A stretch of 64,000 bases of DNA. Origin: WRMR01 sp031548645 (GTDB lineage: Bacteria; Planctomycetota; Planctomycetia; Pirellulales; Thermoguttaceae). The notes below the pieces were generated by a model that worked only from the letters and a program-made list of their open reading frames with translations, searched no databases and was not told where the DNA came from. The stretch is taken from assembly GCA_031548645.1 (NCBI GenBank), contig JAVBQX010000014.1, forward strand, positions 42,295 through 106,294, read 5' to 3'. Shown one piece after another: positions 53,557-61,729 of this stretch (position 1 is its first letter; each line of letters opens with the position of its first letter). The position numbers and the translations under genes were made by a program.

Positions 53557-53617
53557 AGAGCCCCGAGCGTAAGCGACGGGTCAGAACCGGGCGCTGACGC
53601 TTCCGGCTCTGTGTTGG
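53551..53617. repeat. GAGCGTAAGCGACGGGT / CGCTGACGCTTCCGGCTC composite palindrome
   Basis: AACACAGAGCC at 53552-53562 is matched by GGCTCTGTGTT at 53605-53615. The right half (53586-53615) is the exact reverse complement of 63306-63335 inside dnaG, 30 of 30 bases. The left half carries the GAGCGTAAGCGACGGGT core. The element begins at the mnmG start; the rest of the gap to 53732 shows nothing else. Confidence 0.75.
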
Positions 53618-53732
53618 TGTTGAACGCCGTTGCATCATTTTTCATTTCGACCCTGAGATGGCCTCATCCCAATGCCGAAAAATTCATTTTTTGTGTGACA
53701 CCTGCACGTCGAACAAAGCCCAAATCCGACAT

Positions 53733-55196
53733 TCACTCCAGCATCTCCAGGATAAACCGACCGAGGTGCGAGTTGTCGATGTAATCGCCGGAAAAGCCCC
53801 ACATTTTGCCGGCTTTTTCGTCCTTGCCGTAATAATACTTTTTGATGCCCTCCGCGCCGGCGCCTTTCGCCCAGAGGGGAACGAGCGAATTGCTGTGCCC
53901 TTTGGAAAGGAAGGCCATTTTCGGGAGCTGACCGCATTCGCCCGTTTTGACGGGCAGGTAGGCTTTGAATTCGTCCTTTTCGGCGTCGAACTGACCGTCG
54001 CCGTCCGTGTCGACGTAATCCATGCCGCCCCACAGCAGGCCGGTTTCGTGGTCGGCGGTGACGATGAGCAGGGTTTCGTCCCAATTGCTGTTCTCTTCGA
54101 CCCAATCGACGACCGCGTCGATCGCCTTGACGAACGCGGTTTGTTCGTACACGACCGACTCGGCGCTGTTGCGGTGTGAAACGCCGTCGATGTCGCCGCC
54201 TTCGATCATGACGAAGAAGCCGTTTTCATTTTGCGAAAGCACGTTGAGCGCCCCGAGGGCCATCGTTCGGAGCGTCGGGATTTCCTTCGCGCTGATGTGC
54301 CCGATCGCCTTTTCCGCAACGGCGGGGTCGGCGGGACAGGTGCTCGGTTCGCCGTCAATGGCCGAAATCATGACGCGGGCATGTCCGATGCCGAGCACTT
54401 TTTTCGGCAGGTCGCCGGTCGATTTGGCCAGTTGCTCGAACTCTTTCCGCGTCTCGATGAATTCAAAACCGTTGATGCCGCGGTTGGCGACGATTTCATT
54501 CCAGGTGTCCTCCCCGCCGACGTATTTGTAGTCGATTTTATCCTCCTCGACGGTTTTCGCGCTGTTGTCATAGTTCGGGTGACCTGCGCCCATGATGACG
54601 TCGAGGCCGCTTTCGCGCACCATGAAATTGAAAATCTCTTCGTAGCGATCCCGCGCCGGGAGCGCGACCCAGACGGCACCGGGCGTTGCGTGGTTGGTGA
54701 ACATCGTCGAAACGGCGCCGGTGGCCTTGCCTTTTTCATGCGCGATTTCCGCCGCCATTTTGATCGGCTGCTTGTCCGGGGTCATGCCCATGCGACCGGA
54801 AGTCGTCTTTTGGCCGCCGTATATTGCCGTCGCCGCCGAGGCGGAGTCGGTCAGTTCGGTCAGTTCCGTTTTTTCGTTGACCTTCTTGGGTCCGCCCCAA
54901 AACCACTCGGGATTGTAACAGGCGTAATTGTCCGGGACCGGCGTTTCCGAACGCGCCCGGGCCGTCGTCATGGCGCATCGCACCGGAAAGTCATCCGGGC
55001 TTTGTTGCCCCATTTCACCGTAACGCCAATACGCACCCGCAACGTAATGATTGAAGCCCATGCCGTCGCCGATCATCAAAATGATGTTTTTCGGCTTCCG
55101 CGGCGTACCCGAATCACCGGCATGAACGAAAGTCGTTAAAAAAAACGCCGTTACGGCAATTATCCGGATTGTGCGACAACACGTGATGCGTGGCAT
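53733..55196 (-). CDS. phoA: Alkaline phosphatase, exported
   Basis: Periplasmic zinc/magnesium phosphomonoesterase. The 487 residues have a signal peptide (~1-26, ending TTFVHA), NIILMIGDGMGFNHY (metal Asp), TDSASAATAIYGGQKTTSG with the Ser nucleophile, FVMIEGGDIDGVSH, and TADHETGLLWGG with metal His/Asp residues. A DTDGDGQFDAEKDE loop near residue 415 resembles an EF-hand calcium site and is unusual for PhoA. AGGA 6 bases ahead supports the ATG at 55196; a TTG at 55211 is also in frame. No Pho-box search could be done by eye. Confidence 0.93.
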   Translation of the reverse strand: MPRITCCRTIRIIAVTAFFLTTFVHAGDSGTPRKPKNIILMIGDGMGFNHYVAGAYWRYGEMGQQSPDDFPVRCAMTTARARSETPVPDNYACYNPEWFWGGPKKVNEKTELTELTDSASAATAIYGGQKTTSGRMGMTPDKQPIKMAAEIAHEKGKATGAVSTMFTNHATPGAVWVALPARDRYEEIFNFMVRESGLDVIMGAGHPNYDNSAKTVEEDKIDYKYVGGEDTWNEIVANRGINGFEFIETRKEFEQLAKSTGDLPKKVLGIGHARVMISAIDGEPSTCPADPAVAEKAIGHISAKEIPTLRTMALGALNVLSQNENGFFVMIEGGDIDGVSHRNSAESVVYEQTAFVKAIDAVVDWVEENSNWDETLLIVTADHETGLLWGGMDYVDTDGDGQFDAEKDEFKAYLPVKTGECGQLPKMAFLSKGHSNSLVPLWAKGAGAEGIKKYYYGKDEKAGKMWGFSGDYIDNSHLGRFILEMLE

Positions 55197-55375
55197 GGGA
55201 AATCCTGTCAAAAAGTGAGGGCGGGAAGATGGCGTGACAAAAACAGAGACAGAACCCCCATTTTATCATTATTTCGCCGCCAAGGCAAGCGACGCATTTA
55301 ATTGATTTGTACGGAAATGTCATTTGCGCAATGCCAAACCGGAAACCACGCAACCTTTGGTTTTTGACAAAGGTC

Positions 55376-56347
55376 TTAAGGCACGCGATAGATTTGGGCC
55401 ATTTTCTCGACATGCTGGCGGATGATTCGTCGGAGGGACGGGGGCGAGACGACCTCGACTTCCTTGCCGTAACCGAGCACCCACCAGGCGATTTCGTTGA
55501 CGCCGGAGACGGTGACGTGATATTCGATGCCGCCATCGTCGAGGGGTACGATTTTTTGCGTTTTGTGCCAGTCGACCTCCGAGACGTTTTGCGCCACCTT
55601 GGGCGAAAACCTCAGCACCACCTGCGAATCCCGGCCGGGTTCCGGGATCAGGTGCCAGGCGTTGCCGAGATAACGGTCGAGCTTGAACTGGCTGGGCACG
55701 ACGAACGATTCCCCCGTCGGTTCGATCGCCCGGATGCGACCGACGTTGAAGGTTCGCGCTTCCTGGTGCAGGGACGAGCGTCCGACGACGTACCAGCTCC
55801 GGCGGCTGAAAAAGATCACGTAGGGGTGCAGCACCAGACGCATGTCCTCCGGTTCGGCCGGGCTTTGGTAGGTGATGTTCACGGCGAGACGCTGGGAATA
55901 GGATTTCAGCAGCAGGTCGAACTGGTTTTCGTGTTCGTCGAGCGGGTTGCGCGGTTCGACGAGATACTGCACGGAATCGCCGAACGACGCGACGTATTCC
56001 TTCAGTTCCTGCGGCAAAACGCTGACGAGTTTCAGCGAGGCGTCCCTCGCGGCGGCGAAAAACGGGAACTTGGAATTGTCGCCGATTTCGAGGGCCAGCG
56101 TGATCAGCGCGAGCGCTTCGGCGGGGGTGAAATGGGTGGATTTCAGGAAGAAGTCCTGCGCAAGATAATACCGCCGTTGTTCTTCGTTGAACACCAGCGG
56201 TAGTCCGGCGGTTCGAATCGCCTCAATGTCCCGAAAGATGGTTCGTCGGCTCAGGCCGCAATCCCGGGCAAGCGAATCGGGTGTCGCCCGCCCGGTTTGC
56301 AACAGCTTAAGGATTGTAAGCAGGCGCCGAAGCCGTTCTGTAACCAT
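55376..56347 (-). CDS. WYL-domain transcriptional regulator (HTH_11 type)
   Basis: A 323-residue cytosolic regulator. The N-terminal winged HTH (ERLRRLLTILKLLQTGRATP then LARDCGLSRRTIFRDIEAIR) binds DNA. The WYL domain at ~150-240 (LAVNITYQSPAEPEDMRLVL, HPYVIFFSRRSWYVVGRSS) is a ligand-sensing module. A C-terminal WCX-like segment follows (LRFSPKVAQNVSEVDWHKTQ). Start ATG at 56347 overlaps the end of the TolC-family gene by 41 bases, so the two are co-transcribed and the regulator may control that export gene. Confidence 0.9.
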   Translation of the reverse strand: MVTERLRRLLTILKLLQTGRATPDSLARDCGLSRRTIFRDIEAIRTAGLPLVFNEEQRRYYLAQDFFLKSTHFTPAEALALITLALEIGDNSKFPFFAAARDASLKLVSVLPQELKEYVASFGDSVQYLVEPRNPLDEHENQFDLLLKSYSQRLAVNITYQSPAEPEDMRLVLHPYVIFFSRRSWYVVGRSSLHQEARTFNVGRIRAIEPTGESFVVPSQFKLDRYLGNAWHLIPEPGRDSQVVLRFSPKVAQNVSEVDWHKTQKIVPLDDGGIEYHVTVSGVNEIAWWVLGYGKEVEVVSPPSLRRIIRQHVEKMAQIYRVP

Positions 56348-58610
56348 TGTTCGCGTTCGCTCTTGATGCCGCCATCGGGTTGGACTGGGCCGGGCCCGAC
56401 GGATAGCTGACCGAATACACGGTCGGCTGTTGTGCCGGCGGGGTGGCCGTGGCAAAAACCGTATTGTTGTTGCCGGCGTTGTTGCTCTGGTAATTCACCG
56501 GACGGACGGGGTAGGACTGCTGGTATTGACCGGCGGGAGCCCCGTAGTTCGGTTGCGGGACGCTGACGTTGCCCGGCAGGGTTTCGTACTGGTAGCCCGA
56601 CGCGTTTCCATCATACATGAACGCCTGGTCATTGTAAATCACCTGTTCGCCTCCCTGAATGGTCATCGAATCGGTTGCCATGGCGGCGGTCTGCGGATTC
56701 TGGAACTGGCGGTAGACTCCGTTGGTGATCACGCCCGGGCGGGTGTAGCCGTAGTTGATGTAGTGTCCGGCGTCGCGTTTGCGGGCCTGTCGCACGGCAT
56801 CGAACTGGGCCTTGTTCGGCCAGGGGCCTTCGGCGAGGGCGATGTTGTCGAACTCAAGGAGCGAACCTTTCAGGTAGTGCAGTTTGGTGATCGACAGGTT
56901 GTAGTTGACGATGGAGTAGAAGTAGGAGCTTTCCGCTTCGGCCAATCGTCGCTGGGCGTCGAGCACCTGGTCCAGGGTCGTCGTTCCGATTTCATAGGCT
57001 TCTTCGGTGGCTTTGACTTCGTCTTCCGCCGCACGTCGGGTATTGTAGTGAATCTCAGCGAGGTTATAGAACCTTTCCATGTCACGTATGCCGTCGGCCA
57101 GACTGTTGCTCAGGGTCAGTTCCTGATCCTGCAGGATGGCGCGATATTTGATCAGGTTCAGTTCGGCGTTCCGTACGCCGGCGCGTTCTTTTCGCCATCC
57201 GAACGGGGCGGAGAATTCCAGGCCCATGTACCATCCCTGGTAGTTGCCGTCGGTCATGGAATCGTAGGCGCTGCTCGAATATCTCGCGTTATTCATCAGG
57301 TCGTGTCCCATGCCGTTGAAGCGATAGGTGCCCGTGAAGTTCAGGTTCGGGAGCAGGAAGTTCCGCGAAGCGATCAATTCCAATTCACGCTGTTTGACGT
57401 CCCACTTCGATTTCCGGATTTCCGGGGCGCGGGCGAGACCTTCGGACATGACTTCGTTCCATTGGAACTGGATTTTCGCGACGGAGGGTTCGTCGACCGG
57501 TTTGATCAACCGTCCGTCCGAGGTGGCGATTCCCATCGCGTAGCGGAGAATGGCCTCGGTCTTGTAAATGTTGCTCAGGGCTTCCTTTGTATTGCCGTAG
57601 AAGCGGTAAAACTGCTGTCTTGCCTGGGCTTCGGCCTGTGCGTTCCCGCGACGGTCGCCTTCGATATAGTAGGCGTAAACCTTTTCCCATGTCACGTAGG
57701 ATGCTTTCAGGCCCTTCTTGACCGTGTCATAGTTGCGGTAGGCGTAGTACAGGTTCCAGTACGCGTTTTCCGTGTCATACACCATCTGGCGGACGCCCAT
57801 CTCGAAGTCGATCAGGGAGCGTTCCGTGTTGATGCGGGCGATGAGCACGCCGTTGTAATAACCGGGAATCGCACCGGGTCCGGCAATGCGGTTGAAGGTC
57901 ACGCCGCGGCCCTGGAGTAACGCCTGGGTGAATCCGGCTTCGGTGTAGGCCGACCAGTCGCTGCTCCACTGGCGGGTCGTGCCGTTGCTCCAGTTGTACG
58001 TGTTGTTGTTGCGAACGTAGAACGTGGTGCCGGTCGCGGCATATTTCGAAATCGTGGCCTGGAATGTTCCCTGGTCGCCCTGGGTTACGCGTGGCAGGAA
58101 GCCGCCCAAGCTGGTATTGTTCTGCTCGTCGGTTTTGGTCCAGCCGGCCGAAGCGCTCAACTGGCCGTCGAAGGCGGACAGGGCGGCTTCAATACCGTAG
58201 CGCGGGTCGCTTTCGACCAAGGCCGGGTCATAAACCGTTCCGGTCGAGTAGGGATTGCTCAGCATGGCGCTCGGGTTTCCCATGGCCCCGGTCGAGCCGA
58301 AGGAAACGCCGCCGAGATTTCGCAATACCTTTCCGTTCTGCATCGCGATTTGCACGACTTCCTGCAGCGACAGGTTCCAGTACTCGCGGGGTGTCCCATT
58401 GTCGAGCGTCAGCGGCGCATCGGCGCTGGTGACTTCCAGCAAAGTGGGAACATGCGTGTCCGGGAGTTCGGGCCACATCCCACTGTCGATATAATGGGCC
58501 GCCATGTTACCTTTTTCGGACAGGTAGACAGGTTGTTGCGGCCGGCAACCCAGCGCCCCAAGGGCAAACATCCCTGTAAAGAACAACGGAATCCATTTTT
58601 TCCAACTCAT
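56307..58610 (-). CDS. TolC-family outer-membrane lipoprotein with Asn/Gln/Pro-rich tail
   Basis: A 767-residue outer-membrane efflux or secretion channel subunit. Lipobox ALGALGC (~16-22); OEP-type repeats run from ~75 to ~620 (LSLQEVVQIAMQNGKVLRNL, YDTENAYWNLYYAYRNYDTV, VMSEGLARAPEIRKSKWDVK, EEAYEIGTTTLDQVLDAQRR). Periplasmic helices carry ~200 extra residues (WNNGTTRQWSSDWS-like surface region). The tail (~640-767) is rich in Q, N, Y and P. GGA 6 bases ahead of the ATG. A WYL regulator overlaps its 3' end. No pump partner is adjacent. Confidence 0.88.
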   Translation of the reverse strand: MSWKKWIPLFFTGMFALGALGCRPQQPVYLSEKGNMAAHYIDSGMWPELPDTHVPTLLEVTSADAPLTLDNGTPREYWNLSLQEVVQIAMQNGKVLRNLGGVSFGSTGAMGNPSAMLSNPYSTGTVYDPALVESDPRYGIEAALSAFDGQLSASAGWTKTDEQNNTSLGGFLPRVTQGDQGTFQATISKYAATGTTFYVRNNNTYNWSNGTTRQWSSDWSAYTEAGFTQALLQGRGVTFNRIAGPGAIPGYYNGVLIARINTERSLIDFEMGVRQMVYDTENAYWNLYYAYRNYDTVKKGLKASYVTWEKVYAYYIEGDRRGNAQAEAQARQQFYRFYGNTKEALSNIYKTEAILRYAMGIATSDGRLIKPVDEPSVAKIQFQWNEVMSEGLARAPEIRKSKWDVKQRELELIASRNFLLPNLNFTGTYRFNGMGHDLMNNARYSSSAYDSMTDGNYQGWYMGLEFSAPFGWRKERAGVRNAELNLIKYRAILQDQELTLSNSLADGIRDMERFYNLAEIHYNTRRAAEDEVKATEEAYEIGTTTLDQVLDAQRRLAEAESSYFYSIVNYNLSITKLHYLKGSLLEFDNIALAEGPWPNKAQFDAVRQARKRDAGHYINYGYTRPGVITNGVYRQFQNPQTAAMATDSMTIQGGEQVIYNDQAFMYDGNASGYQYETLPGNVSVPQPNYGAPAGQYQQSYPVRPVNYQSNNAGNNNTVFATATPPAQQPTVYSVSYPSGPAQSNPMAASRANANNGYRTASAPAYNP

Positions 58611-59258
58611 CAGACATCCATTCCTGTAAATTTAGATAAGCAAGGAAAATCAAATCCTTTGATTCTCCCCTCACCTCGTGTTGTCATTTCAAGCAATACA
58701 CGATTGGCTTGTGAGCAAATTCAATTTTATGAGGCACTTGCACCAAATATCCCACATGTATCACTTTGTATTTCCTGGTTTACCGCGATACAACCGGAGA
58801 TTCCAGCACGATTCGTAATAACCGTATCGTCCGATAATTCACAAATTGTGAAAAAAAACTCCGAAAAGTTGGCGATTTCGCCGAAAATTTGCTAAACTCA
58901 ACCCATTTTAACACCGGGTCGTTCGCATTTTCTCGCCATCGCCTCGCAATCGAACCCTGAACCAAGCCGGCTTCCAGAATTAACTGCTGGGACAGGCCGA
59001 CTCGTCACAATATGATTTTTCGGTTTCATGGTCCAAAAAGGCACAACCATCTGCAACAGAATTCCGCAATTGGAACGAATGCCATGCCGCTTTTCGCATT
59101 TCCAACCATAAAACCAGTCATGAGCCAAATGACGGTTGTTCATATAGTAATGGTGATTGCGAAAAAACGAGCATTTCAGTCAGTTTTGATATAAGCTCAA
59201 ATACCATAGTTGCGGAATTGACTCAATCGACAACAATTGCATCCGCAGAAAATTTTTC
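58611..59258. other. Intergenic region between the TolC lipoprotein and rubrerythrin genes
   Basis: About 650 bases with no supportable gene. An inverted repeat AATCAAA-TCC-TTTGATT (58648-58664), extendable to GGA/TCC with one mismatch, lies ~40 bases upstream of the TolC-family start and could be its operator. Confidence 0.5.
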
Positions 59259-59834
59259 TCACCAGGCGGGGATGAACAACTGGAAATGGGCTTTCGGGTG
59301 CGCACAAGCGGGGCAGGCTTCCGGGGCCGATTTTCCGGTGTGCACGTATCCGCAATTGCGACACTGCCATGAGACTTCCGCGTCACGGGCGAAGACGAGC
59401 CCTTCCTTGACGTTCTTCAACAGGGCAAGATAACGGTCTTCGTGCACTTTTTCGACCTTCGAAATGAATTCGAAGACTTTGGAAACGGCGGTAAAGCCCT
59501 CGTCGGCGGCGATTTTCGCGAATTCGGGGTACATGACCGTCCATTCTTCGTGTTCACCGGCGGCCGCGGCGATGAGATTTTCCTCCGTCGTCCCGATTTT
59601 GCCCGCCGGGAATGTCCATGCAATTTCCAGCCCGCCGCCTTCGAGAAACTTGAAAAATCGCTTGGCGTGCTCCTTTTCCTGGTTGGCCGTTTCCTCGAAA
59701 ATCGCGGCGATCTGTTCGTAACCTTCCTTCTTGGCCACGCCGGAGAAATAAGTGTATCGGTTTCGGGCCTGCGATTCGCCGGCGAAAGAGATCAGGAGAT
59801 TTTTTTCGGTTTTCGTCCCTTTTAATTCTGGCAT
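59259..59834 (-). CDS. Rubrerythrin
   Basis: Cytosolic diiron peroxidase of anaerobes that reduces hydrogen peroxide. The 191 residues show the ferritin-like domain with KNLLISFAGESQARNRYTYF, FEETANQEKEHAKRF and EHEEWTVMYPEFAKIAADEG carrying the diiron glutamates and histidine, then a C-terminal rubredoxin-like domain (CRNCGYVHTG and CPACAHPKAHF) with all four cysteines. Length is standard. AAAGGA lies 7-8 bases ahead of the ATG at 59834; the frame to 59882 adds nothing. It supports an anaerobic or microaerobic life style. Confidence 0.96.
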   Translation of the reverse strand: MPELKGTKTEKNLLISFAGESQARNRYTYFSGVAKKEGYEQIAAIFEETANQEKEHAKRFFKFLEGGGLEIAWTFPAGKIGTTEENLIAAAAGEHEEWTVMYPEFAKIAADEGFTAVSKVFEFISKVEKVHEDRYLALLKNVKEGLVFARDAEVSWQCRNCGYVHTGKSAPEACPACAHPKAHFQLFIPAW

Positions 59835-60234
59835 GGTTTTCGTCCTTTCAGGTGTGGAGAATGCCATTGATACAAAAATCACTTGGTTCTATTATAGCAT
59901 CGTTTTTGCGAATCGAAACAAGTGAAATCAGAGCCGGAAGCATGTACCGCCGAACCTGCCCGGCGCAAAGACCATTGAATGTATGCAAACGAATTGTTCT
60001 ATGCAAAAATACCGCGTAAGAAAAGAATATGATATAATAGGCAAAAGTGCCGGTCATGCGGCTTGGCTCCGGGCAATCTTGCATGTTTTAGTTTAATGGC
60101 AAATGTGTTGTCTGTTATTTATAATGAAAGGCGTAGCGTCCTTCAGAGAATTAGAAATGCGAATTGTTTTTCAAACGGGCGGCAGGGTACCACCTGATTT
60201 CCAACACGCTACAAAAATTTTTTAGGAACGGCCA
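59835..60234. other. Divergent intergenic region rubrerythrin / UXS
   Basis: About 400 bases, moderately AT-rich, with no gene seen. A TATAAT at 60033-60038 without a good -35 is the only promoter-like feature on the plus strand. Confidence 0.45.
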
Positions 60235-61209
60235 ATGTCACGGATCAAACGCATACTTGTCACCGGCGGGGCGGGATTTATCGGCTCGCGGCTTTGCGAA
60301 ACGCTCGTCGAAGAGGGGCACGACGTCATTTGCGTCGACAATTTTTTCACGAGCCAGAAATCGAACATCCGGCATCTTGTCGGCAGGGCGAACTTCGAGT
60401 TGATCCGGCATGACGTGACATTGCCGCTGTTTTTGGAGGTTGACGAGATTTACAACCTTGCCTGTCCCGCCGCGCCGGGGCACTACCAGTACAACCCGGT
60501 CAAGACGATGAAAACCTCGCTGGCCGGTTCGATCAACATGCTGGGACTGGCCAAACGCTGCCGGGCGAAAATCCTGCAAGCCTCGACCAGCGAAGTGTAC
60601 GGCGATCCGGAAGTGCATCCGCAGACGGAAAGCTACCGCGGTTCGGTCAATCCGATCGGCCCGCGGGCCTGTTACGACGAAGGCAAACGCGCCGCCGAAG
60701 CCCTCTTCATGGATTACCGCCGGATGCACGCCATGCCGATCCGTATCGTGCGGATTTTCAATACCTACGGACCGCGAATGCACCCCTTCGACGGGCGGGT
60801 CGTGTCCAATTTCATCCGGCAGGCCCTTGCCGGCGAGCCGATCACGATTTTCGGCGACGGAACGCAAACCCGCTCGTTCTGCTACCGCGACGATTTGGTC
60901 GAGGGACTGATCCAGATGATGCAGAACGAATCGGATTTCATCGGCCCGGTCAACATGGGCAATCCCAACGAGATTTCCATGCTCGAACTGGCCGAACTGG
61001 TCATCGAACTGACCGGCAGCGGCTCGAAAATCGTCAAAATGCCGCTCCCGAAAGACGACCCGACCCGGCGGCGGCCCGACATCTCGCTGGCGAAGGAAAA
61101 ACTCGGTTGGGAACCGGTCACGCCGCTCCGCGACGGCCTGCGAAAAACCGTCGACTGGTTTCGGGCCATCGACATTTCCGAATACACCCCGCCCACGCCA
61201 AGGTATTAG
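60235..61209 (+). CDS. UDP-glucuronate decarboxylase (UXS)-like extended SDR
   Basis: Converts UDP-glucuronate to UDP-xylose for surface polysaccharides. The 324 residues have ILVTGGAGFIGSRLCETLV (~7-25), IYNLACPAAPGHYQYNPVKT, the TSEVYGDP segment with the catalytic Ser/Thr, and CYDEGKRAAE containing the YxxxK pair. FNTYGPRMHPFDGRVVSNFI and RSFCYRDDLVEGL are typical of UXS, and the length is normal. Sugar specificity within the UXS/dTDP-glucose dehydratase group is inferred from these motifs. AGGA 7 bases ahead of the ATG. Confidence 0.9.
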   Translation: MSRIKRILVTGGAGFIGSRLCETLVEEGHDVICVDNFFTSQKSNIRHLVGRANFELIRHDVTLPLFLEVDEIYNLACPAAPGHYQYNPVKTMKTSLAGSINMLGLAKRCRAKILQASTSEVYGDPEVHPQTESYRGSVNPIGPRACYDEGKRAAEALFMDYRRMHAMPIRIVRIFNTYGPRMHPFDGRVVSNFIRQALAGEPITIFGDGTQTRSFCYRDDLVEGLIQMMQNESDFIGPVNMGNPNEISMLELAELVIELTGSGSKIVKMPLPKDDPTRRRPDISLAKEKLGWEPVTPLRDGLRKTVDWFRAIDISEYTPPTPRY

Positions 61210-61308
61210 GGTTTTTTTCGGAAAAAATTGGGCAAGAACGACAACCCCGGTTTTAAAAAGGCTTATTATCGACAAAACGAAGGCGAAAATTGAGCTAAAA
61301 AACTCGTC

Positions 61309-61337
61309 TTGACCTGTTTTTGTAAAATTGTTAGAAT
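61309..61337 (+). promoter_or_regulatory. Candidate sigma-70 promoter of dnaG
   Basis: TTGACC (61309-61314), 17-base spacer, TAGAAT (61332-61337). It would give a leader of ~385 bases before the GTG at 61730. That leader holds no convincing ORF but has G/C-rich inverted segments. Confidence 0.5.
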
Positions 61338-61729
61338 CGGCTTTATCAGCTGGCAATACGTTTCGTTGGCGTCAGGCCGGAAACCAAATTTGCCGCTGAA
61401 ATCAAGGGTAAACGGAATTATCCTGCAAAGGGAACCGTCGGTCGAAAGAATCGACCGCAAAGAGGACCGTTCAAATACGAATTGCGAACGGTTTACATCG
61501 GTTTCTCAGGACGCCCTTTGATGAAAACGGACTTTCGATCTTATTAATCGAACATTCTCCCGAACGGTCGCAATTTTTGGGCCGTGTTTTTCGGGAGGCA
61601 ACCGGTCGCGTTTGTTTTTCCAATCATTTTTGTCCGTCAAAAGATCATTTCCTCACTGATGGGCGGGATCATACGAACTTGGGAAAGCGGCGTCAATGCC
61701 GGTTTCAATTTTTAACTCAGGCAGGCAAC

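Noticed and set aside
56430..57920. 496-codon plus-strand frame opposite the TolC lipoprotein
   Set aside because: Val/Gly-rich shadow without family resemblance.
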